Shown: piece by piece, positions 26,601 through 38,600 of the stretch
Layout: each line of letters starts with the position of its first letter
Numbering within the stretch: position 1 is the stretch's first letter
DNA from: Phoronis australis
Taxonomy: Eukaryota; Phoronida; Phoronidae
Direction of reading: 5' to 3'
Length of the DNA: 64,000 nucleotides
Assembly: GCA_002633005.1 (NCBI GenBank)
Contig: NMRA01000771.1
Span: 46,899-110,898, forward strand
Position numbers and translations under genes: made by a program
Notes under the pieces: generated by a model
What the model was told of the DNA's origin: nothing
Database searches by the model: none
The model's input: only the letters and a program-made list of their open reading frames with translations

Positions 26601-29600
26601 CGCGCATTTTATTATATTTCCGCGTAAAAAAATCGGATTTGAATATAAAATTTCCGCGACAAATTCCTTTCGTACCGCGGCATTGCCGACGACGTTCACC
26701 TGGAAAAGCGGAAGTTACTCTTTATGTTTCGGAGGAACGTAAATTGTCAGCATTGCCGGGGCATCTGGGATAGTGTGGTGGGATTTTCAATGGCGACTCG
26801 TGTGATTGTAAACCGCGGTGACAAATACTACGGCTCCGCAGCCAAAAATGTGTGGGGGTGGGAGTGGACGGACGAGCTAAAGAGATGCAGATGCATGCTA
26901 CTGATGGTGGTAACGTTTTTTTTTTAGTCCTCCCGACTTTTGTCGGCGAAAGGCTCACATCGACTATTTCAAAGCTGGGTAGCGCGCGTGTTTTGGGCCG
27001 TAAAAGTTTCCGCTTTTTTTGTCATTGGTCATTCCAAGCCCTGATGAGCTAACTTTCGAACGTATCGGACTACCGGTGTGCCCCCTAGTGGCAATTTTAG
27101 TTTTGTACGTTTACCTCTGTATCTTCAAAAGTTTTGAACGGATTTTCATAAAATTTGGTATATAGGCACCTATTAGTAAGATAATGCTGTCCTGCCGTTT
27201 TCGGATGGGTTCCATGTAGTGTGTGCCACCTAGTGGCCATTTTTACTGTTTTCGAGTCTGTTTTTTGCGTCCACCCCTCTATCAACCAAACCACTTAAAG
27301 GATGATTGTGAAAATTGGCATGTATGTTTTTATTATGTAGTGGACGGCTGACGGTGATTTTCCGACCATTTGCACTACTGTGGCACCTCCTAGTGGCAGT
27401 TTTGTTTTTTTTTTTGCACTTATGGCTGTATCTCCTAAACCGTTTGAGGGATCATTACTAAATTTAGGAAGTGTATTTATATGACGTTGACAACAAATGA
27501 TGACGACTTTCGGACGGATCCGACTACTGGTGTGCCCCGTAGTGGCAATTTTAGTTTTTTACATTTACCTCCTCAAAGGATTTTCATAAAATTCAATATG
27601 TAGGCACGTATTAGTGAGATGACGTTGTTTTCCCGTTTTCTGATGGATGCGACATAGTTTGCGCCACCTAGTGGCCATTTTTACTGTTTTCAAGTCTGTT
27701 TTTTGCGTCCACCCATCTATCAACCAAACCACTCGAAGAATGGTTATGAAAATTGACATGTATGTTCATACTGTGAAGTGGACGGCTGATGATGATTTTC
27801 CGACGACTTCAACTACTGTGGCGCCTCCTAGTTGTAGTTTTGTTTTTTTGCACCTATGCCTGTATCTCCTAAACCATTCGCAGGATCTTTACTAAATTTA
27901 GAAAGTGTATTCATATGATGTAGGCAATGAACGACGACAATTTTTGGACGAATCTGACTGCTGGTGTGCCCCCTAGTAGCAATTTCAGGTTTTTACGTTT
28001 AACTCTGTATGATCAAAGGTCCGCAACAGATTTTCATAAAATTTTGAATATAGGCATTTATTGGTGAGGTGATGCTATCCTCCTGTTTTTGGATGGAATT
28101 GAGGTATTTTGCGCCACCTGGTGGCCATTTCTGCTGTTTTCGAATCTTGTTTTTGGCATCCACCCTTCTATCAACCAAATCATTCTTGGGATGGTTTTAA
28201 AAAATGGCATATGTGTTCTCAGTGTAAAGGGGACGACGTTTGATGCTGGTGACTGACTACTGTGGCTCCTCCTAGTGGTAGTTTTGTTATGTTTTGTGCC
28301 CATAGCTGTATCTCCTAAACCCACTGCAGGATCTTTATTAAATTTAGTGAGTGTATTTGTAATGGAGATAACAACAGATTTCAACGACTTACAGGCAGAT
28401 CCAATGGACACTGTGCTCCACTTAAGTGGCAATTTCATTTTATTCCGTTTTCTTTTGTTTTTCTGAAGTTCCTTGACACATTTTTATGAAAAATGGCATG
28501 TTCCAGTTTTTTGATGGATTGTACGTTTTTGCGCCATCTATTGGCCATTTTTATGATACAAATAAATAACCCTAGAAGCACACCATTTGCGATGCATTCG
28601 TGGGCACATTTCAACGCTCTGCGTTGCTCTTGTTTTTATTACTTTGTTACCCTACAGTAGTTCAACTGTTTTGTTTAACTTGTTTCCACCCATCCACTTA
28701 CAGTACAGGAGCTTGTTTTCCTTTCTGTTCTCAACAGCAGTCTTTTCCATGAACCCTGATGCGAAGTGATATGGAAATCAACTATTGGAGGTTGTCTCCC
28801 AATGTGAATAACTTTTATGCAACTGATGTGTTACGGTTATCTCAACCCTTATTTAGTGACCTTCATTCAAATTAATTTAACAAAAAACAGGCCATGTCAA
28901 ATTGTAAAAGTATTATATTTTCTGAAAGAAAAAACATCAGATATTTGTTTTGTTTTGTATTGATGTGTCATTATTACTATTATGTTAATGCTTTTTAAGT
29001 CAAAATTTCATTTTCAAGAAAGGTATATCCATATCAAAATAACTCCATGGTAAATTTTAATGAAACACTTTCAAGTGAAAACTTCACAATTTACCTCAAA
29101 AACTGTTAGGAATTTTCGATTTCTCATTTAAGTTTGTTTCTATGCCAAATTAACTTGCAAAACATAGGTATTTTTGTAAAAAAAATGGCAGTTGTTTTGT
29201 GAAAAATAGTAGTTGTATTTGTCTTATCGTACAGTACACAAAAATTTTGTGTTGAAAAGAAAAATCTTGGCAGCATAATTGAGATTAATGAATAAATTTT
29301 GAAACTGGAAAGTTTCAGTGAAATTCACCAAGCTGTTTTTGAGAACTCATTATGCCGTCATCTCCGTCCGTCTGTCCGTCCATACGGGCGGCGTCCGTCC
29401 GGCGTCCGCTGCTCTATTTCCAAAACCCTTTGACATACGTTCATGAAATTTGGCACATATGTTCCATTCATGAATGGGACGGCATTGACCCTATTCACGC
29501 GGCGGCCATTAAGATCCAAAGCGAGGCTCACTGCGATAAATAAAGCGAAAGTAGACATTGCGTGAGTTAAATAGCCGGTCTTTCGAGTCCAACCTGGATA

Positions 29601-32600
29601 TTAAATTTTAATGATGTGTCGACAATTAACCACAGAGACGTAGAAAATTACATTAGAGAACAAGTTAAGGCGCCAAAGAGTTGTCTGACGAAAGGNNNNN
29701 NNNNNNNNNNNNNNNNNNNNNNNNNNNNNNNNNNNNNNNNNNNNNNNNNNNNNNNNNNNNNNNNNNNNNNNNNNNNNNNNNNNNNNNNNNNNNNNNNNNN
29801 NNNNNNNNNNNNNNNNNNNNNNNNNNNNNNNNNNNNNNNNNNNNNNNNNNNNNNNNNNNNNNNNNNNNNNNNNNNNNNNNNNNNNNNNNNNNNNNNNNNN
29901 NNNNNNNNNNNNNNNNNNNNNNNNNNNNNNNNNNNNNNNNNNNNNNNNNNNNNNNNNNNNNNNNNNNNNNNNNNNNNNNNNNNNNNNNNNNNNNNNNNNN
30001 NNNNNNNNNNNNNNNNNNNNNNNNNNNNNNNNNNNNNNNNNNNNNNNNNNNNNNNNNNNNNNNNNNNNNNNNNNNNNNNNNNNNNNNNNNNNNNNNNNNN
30101 NNNNNNNNNNNNNNNNNNNNNNNNNNNNNNNNNNNNNNNNNNNNNNNNNNNNNNNNNNNNNNNNNNNNNNNNNNNNNNNNNNNNNNNNNNNNNNNNNNNN
30201 NNNNNNNNNNNNNNNNNNNNNNNNNNNNNNNNNNNNNNNNNNNNNNNNNNNNNNNNNNNNNNNNNNNNNNNNNNNNNNNNNNNNNNNNNNNNNNNNNNNN
30301 NNNNNNNNNNNNNNNNNNNNNNNNNNNNNNNNNNNNNNNNNNNNNNNNNNNNNNNNNNNNNNNNNNNNNNNNNNNNNNNNNNNNNNNNNNNNNNNNNNNN
30401 NNNNNNNNNNNNNNNNNNNNNNNNNNNNNNNNNNNNNNNNNNNNNNNNNNNNNNNNNNNNNNNNNNNNNNNNNNNNNNNNNNNNNNNNNNNNNNNNNTCC
30501 CAAACCGTTTGCAGGATCTTTACTAAATTTAGCAAGTGTATTTATGTGATGTTGACAACGGACGATGACGACTTTAGGATGATTCTGACTACCGGTATGC
30601 CTCTAGTGGCAATTTTAGTATTTTACATTGACCTCTGTATTTTCATAGGTCTTCAGGTGTATACTTTGTGTTACTTCGTGACTATGAAGGAAAAGTTCCA
30701 AGTAGAAATTTGTTTCTGGCATTCTAATGCTGTGCTAATCTCGTATGTTGGTAAATTTGTTTTTAATTCTATGTTTCTGTGGTGCTTTAAGCAACTGATG
30801 TATAGGATGTGCTTGTGTTATGAAGATCACTCACATTTTTCCCCTAGCCTATTGAGGAGACAATGACCATGCCTTTCCATTTTGCAAAGTACAACATACT
30901 ACATATATGCCCTCTACAGGCCACTTGATGGTACCAATAAACAACTCTAGAAGGATACCGTATACGGTGCAATTGTAGGCGCATTTCAACGCTCTGCGTT
31001 GCTCTTGTTTTTAAGTTAACTTAAGTGGATTTGCCAAAGCCAAGAAAAGGGAGAACATTGCAGTCTTCCAAATCTGATGGTTTTTATTCCGTGAAAACTT
31101 GTTTTAGGTCAATATAATCTATATGTGCCTTAGCCACGTTCACTATTTCAACATTCACTGAATGTGCAGTGGGTAACTATCTTAATTATTACTAAAATTT
31201 TGTGAATGTGATCGAGTCTAGCTAGACCAAGGCTACTTTTAAGTATGTCAAAAGTTCATTGTTATATACACCATGGGCTGGGAGACTGATTTGAAACCAA
31301 GTATGAAGTGGACAACAAAAATCGAATCGGTGGTTAAAGCGCGTCCTGAGCATGAGATCGTAACAGTGAAATGTCAAACTACTGATCAAATTAATGAATT
31401 TGAATGAGGATTTATCTCTTTTCACAACTTGCTTTGTTTGTGAACACAAAGCCACTGAGGTCAGTGTTGCAACTTGGTCTTGGTCCATTCTTTCTCAACA
31501 GTCGTATGCATGCAAAATTTAATGCACAACTCCCTCAGGATCAAAACTCCATTTTGTCTTCATTTTCCTATCATCTTTCTATCCTATGTATAAATCATTG
31601 ACTCAATAATATTACGACTCTGTGACTGAAAGAACTGAGGGTACATACTGAACTGCTCCATGCCTTTTGGGAGATTCAATTTGAGTGACAGCCATGTAAC
31701 CTTTGACCTTGGATAAGTAGTAAAAAAACGTTTCCATGTAGTTGTGTGGTTCAAAGGTGGTTCTGCTAAATCTTTTTTTTCACTACATGGTATATATTTG
31801 TTATTTGAAGTCCCCTGAAAATGAAGATAAGGTATTATACTAGACATAATTATGTGAAATCTTGTAAAAACGGTCAATTTTTGTGAATAAGGTATGAGAT
31901 ATCCTTAAGGCAGTAAAGCTGTTATGTCTATTTCGTAAATAAGAAACCATTGCACAGACCTACTTTTGAATCTCTGACTTGGAACTATTTGATAAAATTT
32001 GCACGTCTGGTACCAGTATGCTACTGTGCTGAAATCTGGTGATTTAAAGTATGAAATGCCTTGAAAGTGTATGTACTGAATTTTTGCTCTTAGAGTGCAT
32101 GAACTCTTGCTCAAGGTTATCTCAAACCTTTTTTGGCCTCAACTTATAAATCAAAAAACAGGCTTTGTCAACTAGTAAAAGTATATTTTCTGAAACAAAA
32201 AGATCGGGTTAAAAAAGTATGTTTCATATTTATGTGCCATTATTATTATTACATCAACGGCTTTCTAAGTCAAGATATCATTTTTAAGAAACTCAATCAT
32301 TGCAAAATAACCCCTCTGCCAATTTTAACGAAACCTAAATGAAAACTTCACGTGTTACCACAAAAAAGCTGTTAGGAATTTTTGATTCGTCTTTTAGCTT
32401 GGTGTCTATGACAAATTAACTCGAAAAATGTTTGTAAAAAATAGCAGTTGTGTTCTTCTTTGTTAAATTATGCAAAAACTAGGCAAAATCTAAGGTCTTC
32501 AGTTTATGAAAAGTTCTTTTCTGTCAATATAACCTATTCATGCATGTTTGCTATTTCATCATTCACTCACAGTGTCAACTAAATTTGTAGTGTGTAATTA

Positions 32601-35600
32601 ATTTAATTATCCTTAAAACCTTTTAATGATGTACATGGCGTTTCTTAATTATCACTAAAACTTTTTAATGGTGTTATCTAGGTCAGAAGGCGGAGCCAGC
32701 AGTAAGTAAGCCAACAATTCATTATGTACGCACTATGCACTGGGTTGAATGATATCAAGAAACCAAGTACGAAGTGGACAATAGAAATCGAGTCGGTGGT
32801 TAAAGTGCGCCATAAGCACAAGATCAATTATACTGAAATGTCAAATTAAAGAATTTCGGGGAGGATTTATCTTTTTTATGACTTAATGTGTGTGTTAGTG
32901 AACACTAAGTCACAGAGGCGGTTCAGCAACTTGGTCTCTGTGCATTTGTTCTCAATGGTCATATGCTTGCAGACGCACAACTACCTCGGGATAAAAACTG
33001 AGTTTTATCTTCATTTTCCGCAGCATCTTTCTATGCTAATGTACACCTCATTTACTCAATATTTTGGCGACTCGGTGAATGAAAGGACTGAGGATACAAA
33101 CGGAACAGCTCTATGCCTGCGAGGAGATTCGATTAGAGGGACAGCCTTGTAACCTTTGACCTCGGCGAAGTAGTAAATTAATTTCCATGCTGTTGAAGGT
33201 GGTTGTACTAAATCTTTTTTCGGATTTTGAAGGTCCCCGAGAATGAAAATAAGGTATTTTGCTTGACATATATGAAAGTTAGTAAAAATGAAACTTTTTG
33301 TGAATAAAGTTTGAGATGTCGTCAAATTCGGCTGTATTGGGCAAATCTATCCTCTTTATACAAATTGCTATGCAAAACAGTGACTTTAGGTATTGAAAAG
33401 TACACCTTTAGATAATTATGTTAAAGTGACTAGGACGTGCTAGCTGGAATGAAAGACAATACACTACATAACAAAACTAATCAGACAAACTACCGTTTCC
33501 CTCGTCATGATGTCTAATTCTGTTAACAGGAAAAGTGTTGGGTAGTACCTGTAATTATGGAAGCTATCATGACAGGGAATTCCTTATCGTCTTATCTATT
33601 TGCTTTTGGCATGTATTGTGCCTGGGTAACTTCTGTCAGACAAATATTTTCTTCTCTTTCAGGATAAACAACTGTGTTGGGGAAGAGAATCACTACCTCT
33701 TCATGCAGCTCTGTTTCTGGGCGTTCATACTTAGTCTCTTCACATTTATCGAGTGTCTGCTCCATTTCTATTTCTACCCCAAGTGTACTGTGTGCGATTA
33801 CAGTGTAGGTACCACCACAAGATGATAAAAATCCAAACTCTTTGTTATTTAGATCAGATGGCTAGTCCTGTATATTTTATTGGTTTTCTTCATTAACTGA
33901 GCTTTCTGGAGCAAGTACAGTGAGTCATGTACAAGCTAATGATATTGTTGAGACAATCCATTCCAACAGAGCTGGCTGTGTGAACTCAGCCGTGGTGTTC
34001 TGGGGTCTGTTTCATGAAAAGTGACTTAAGACAGAAATTTAGTGTTGCACAACTTAAAACTATTTTTGGCTGTTCCAATAAAAAATGTTTTTCTTTTATT
34101 TCTCCAACCCACGACCTGTAACTTTTAATTAAGATGAAATATGAAATGCGATTTTTGAGATAATCGACATGTCTAAAATTGCCAACAGGGGGTGCTATGG
34201 TAGCCAAATCTGTCCGTAAATCAACTGGTGCTGGTGCATACCAGACATCTATCTCTATGCCAAATGACATCTTGAGCTGTTAAGCGGTTTCAAGATAATC
34301 AACGGACGAGCAATGACTTGAGTAGTCGAAAACTAACAGGGGCTGCCACAGTACTTGAATCCATCCAAAAATTGACTGGTGCTGGCACATTCTTGCCATA
34401 TACCTCTGTTTCGAATTTTATTGTGATCTGTCAAGCAGTTTTCGAGATAATTGACGCACAAGAATGGCTTGTCAAAAACTAAAGTGACCAACATGGGGTA
34501 CGGTAGCCAAATCCGTGCGAAAATCGACTGGTGCAGGCGCATCACCGCCAAGTACATCTATACCAAATTTCATCATGATCTGCTGTACTTGATGGACAAG
34601 AAATGATAATGACAGACGGACCGATCGACGGACATATGAACGGAGGAGCGGGATGCCGACTATGTGCGACCACAAAGTTTGTGGGTGCAGCAAAATTCCA
34701 TGTGAGATCACAACTCATGTCAGTTGCCACAAACTTGCTTTTCAAATACACCTGTGAGCAATACTTAAGGCAGCCACCAGGTGTTATTGTCCACCATGTG
34801 TCTGTAATTTCAATAAGATTTTTTTAATTTCATGGATCTACGAATTTCAAAATGTCTCATGGAATGCTTTTAGGCCGCTATTGCAAGTGAATATTGGAAC
34901 TTGTCTGTCTGACTCCTCATACTTTTTATTTAGAAATCATCAATTTTCTTACATGTTTTAACACCAGTTTAGTGTTGCAGTAATTTTCATTCTAATGTGA
35001 CTACAACCTGTGCCTTCAATCAAGTTGCCCAAGACCTGAGTAACAGCACAGTGTACGTATTGCACTCTGTACACTGGTTACACGGGCTTGTTTTGTTGTT
35101 TTTATGTAGCTACCAAGTGAATTGTTTGGTTAGTTTTGATTTCTTTTGAGAGTATTAAGGTCCTGTTTGTTTGGCTGAAAGTACTCACCTGTCAACATTT
35201 ACAGGACAAAAAGCAAAACTACCAACTTTTAATGATTTACTTCTTTCAAGAAGGACCACCCATAATTTATGTATTTTTCAAAGGACCATTACCCATAAAT
35301 TTTTATTTCAACTGCTCCCCCCTCCCATAGGGATTTTGCTGGAACAGCCCTTATGAAAAATAATTTATTCTCACTTCCGACCAAAGTTGTAACTCCCTGA
35401 AAATTCAGATAACTGCTAGTTTCTGAGTATAATCATTTCTAAACAGTGATGCACCCATAACTACTAGGTTAAACTTTTTATTCAGCAATTGTGCAGAAGC
35501 AGTGCAATATCAAATTTCTGTATTAAATCTTATGTTTCATGAAACAAAGCCCTGTCTCATTATTTGAGGTTACCAGGCCTTGTTTGTGTCAGCTATCATC

Positions 35601-38600
35601 ACTCTGATGATCCTGAAGGGGATTTACCAGGCTCTCAGTGAATGATTTTTTTAAATTGAAACTATATTCATATCACATTAAAGCACTTAAATTTGTCACC
35701 AATTGGATTTTGAAACTATGGATGACCAAATGGGGAGAGAGGTAAGGGGCACTTTGATACCCATGTCTTGTCTTATGCCCTTATGAATTAACCTGTTGGT
35801 TTTATTATGCAAGATTTACAGTGCAGCAAAACTTGTTTGCTTTGTAGAGTTGGTTCTTCTACCACCAGAGGGCATTGTTGTATGTAGACACTACCCTGGG
35901 CTTCCTTATGAGTACCTTCATGTTATGTATGCTCTGCACACAGCATATGAACCTCATGTTGGTAAGTCTGTCGTTACTGTAACGTAACTACCATAAAAGA
36001 TATTTTTGGTAAAAATCACTTACAGGGGTACTGCATTTTGAGAACCAGTTTGCTCCACTGAATAAGGGGGACAAACTGGTTCTCAAAATCCAGGGCTCCT
36101 GTAAGTGACTATTACTGTTCTCTTGTTTCCAAATTTTAACCTACACAAGCATCAAGTGATATCTATCCGCAAATAGAATAAAGCCTTTTATCCTTTTTTC
36201 TGTGAGCAAGAGTTTATGATAGTGTCATGGATAAGTGTTTGAATTGAGAGTTTCTAGAATGTAACCTCTGAGAAATTACTCTAAAATCTCTCCAAGTTTA
36301 GATGAAAATCATTGCCAAAATTACCATGTCTTTATTTTTCACTGTCTTCCAACATTGCTGTGAATGTTTAGCGCTATTCAATATGCTTTTTGTGATAGCC
36401 ATGGTATAAAGCATCTGTTTATGTAAATGTGAAAACAAAAAATTCTGCAAAAAGGTGTCCTTTGCACTAATGACGTACATTGGAGGCTCACATTTCCCAC
36501 ATCCTGCAGCGTTATTCCCCGACACCACGTCATGATACTTACTGGATATGGTCAAGTGATTTATGGTGGATCATTTTCGGCACAAAACTTGTTCTCAAAA
36601 ACATGTGGCAATTTTCAACCTATTTCATGTGCACATCGTTGCTATATGTTGTGTTTGGCCAAGCAATCACATAGATCAGGAATTTGCGTGCAAGTGCCAC
36701 TATGTCTCATTAAAACCGTGAATATTTAAAGTTGTAGCAAGCACCACCCAGTGATTTCCTTGGAAAACTTTGTGTACAAGTATTATCAGGAAAAGAAACA
36801 GTTTGTAAATAAATTACTTTTTTAAAGATAACACCCCAACTAATACCCTTAAAAACAAGTGTGAACACATAAAAAACCTCAGTAATTCCAAATATTGTTA
36901 TTTGACTGTGAAATAATTAAACAATAAAAACTGTGCTTTGTTTCATTAGGGTAACAACAGTGCTGTGGGGGGGTTTCCTAAGGATTCCGGTGTCGTCCTA
37001 AGAAATGTGGACGAGAATTGGGAGCAAATAAAATGCCAGTGCACTGTCTGTTTGCAGTCGGAATCTGAGTTGCTGCCAGGCACAAAAGATTTGAGGTTCT
37101 AAATAAACTAAGTCATATGCCTTCTTTGTTCTCTCGGCCGGCATCGAGTTTTTTTCCTCCATGATGAAATATTACCGTAGTCATTTACATAAAAATTGTC
37201 TTGCAAAACGAGGCTTTCGCGAGATTGTAGTTATGGTAACTGGTTCTGGGATGGTTTCTGGCACACTGGAGGACATGGAGTTGTTTGTAAATTTGTTCTT
37301 CATTTGCTTATTCACAATTTAATGAGACAATGCATCTTTAAGTATGTGACTATAGACAATAGACATATATCTCAAGTTTGTCATCTAATTTTGTGGTCAG
37401 GCTTTGATTACAATTCAGATAATCAGAACACTTACTAGTTGTTTCCAGTTGGTATATTCTCTAATTATTTTTTGATTTTCAGGATAGAACAACGTTTGAA
37501 AACATGTGGGATCCATTTCCTAAAGAACTGTGAGTAGAAATGAAACCATTTATTCCAAGACCTTGATTGTTTTGAATAGGTTATTGCAGCCGGGGTGAAG
37601 TAGTTGATCATTAATCAAAACTTGTAGAAATTTTCTTCTGATGTGGAGCTGCCTTGCTCCTTCTTTGAGGGAATGGTAACTCCTCAAAAAATTGCGTCCC
37701 CTCTGCCAATGTTCTGGGAAACGACTCCAAGGTCCTGACATGGTGGCGTCATAAGTTGTCTGACTCACGATTCATAGCTTTTAAATTAGATTTTCTCAGG
37801 AACACTGGCATAGAGAAACGTATTTTTTTACAGAAATCAGTTATCAATATCCAATAGATGGAACCAAGTGGCTCTGCAACATTAGGAGAAATTTAACATA
37901 AGTTTCCAGGACTTGTGATTTATAATTTTGTAATGAGATGTTTTGAATTTAGAAGTTATTTTAGCAGCTAGTGCACAAGACTCCAAACTTTACTTAAGAC
38001 TGGATTGAAACTTTAACTTCATTGTATCATTCATGTTGAAATTTAAAAGTTATCTCCAAGCTCAGCATTAACTAACAAGTTAAGTTCATTTCCCACACCA
38101 CATCACACATATCTTTTGTTGATTGGCGAGATTTCCTTGGTAAAACAATGACCCTGAATCAGCAAAATTACATATAAGATTTACTTTTAGTGATAAAGTT
38201 GCTTAAAACAACACAAATGCATTAAAATTTACCGCCTCACTAAATAGCATACTCTTGTAGGACAAATATTTAACACCCTTTGTATTCCACATGTGTTAAG
38301 AACAAAGGATTTAAGTAGTGGGATTTCCAAGTGCATTTGAGAAATTGATGTGATGCTGTAAGTCAAGCGTTGAGCCTTCTTTATGGATATTACTATCTCA
38401 CTAGTATCTTAGATTTCTAACAGATTTTAGCACATACTGGTTTGTTAGTCAATGAAAGCTTTGAATTCTTCTCTTGTTTGTAGTCCTCGTCAGAAACGTC
38501 CAGCTGTGGCGATCTATGCCGACTTGTGTGGTCCAGGTTCCAAGATGTTTTGGTTGTTTCCATGCCGACAGAGAGTGAGCGCCCCAGTTTACAAGTATTA

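Larger units (their letters stand above)
28850..31910 (+). repeat. Segmental duplication, copy 1 (split by element H copy C)
   Basis: 28850-29340 and 31020-31910 match 32110-33340 in order. Shared blocks include aaaaaacaggc, gttaggaattttcgatt against gttaggaatttttgatt, gaaaccaagtatgaagtgga against gaaaccaagtacgaagtgga, and gtaacctttgacc. Divergence is moderate, so it is an old local duplication within intron 3. Confidence 0.75.

Noticed and set aside
26335-27052. Several 66-135 codon frames around 26.3-27.0 kb
   Set aside because: They run across the DHHC exon 3 boundary into element H and the nested 500-bp element. Only 26256-26367 is coding.
29601-30866. Very long open frames on both strands across 29.6-30.9 kb (and 40.6-41.3 kb)
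   Set aside because: They exist only because runs of N contain no stop codons. The flanking bases belong to element H.
35796-35987. Reading the 35.8-kb open frame in its longest frame ([19 protein letters not shown])
   Set aside because: That frame does not join neighbouring exons. The other frame gives a proper TM4 ending CTQHMNLML before DRTTFE with matching phases.
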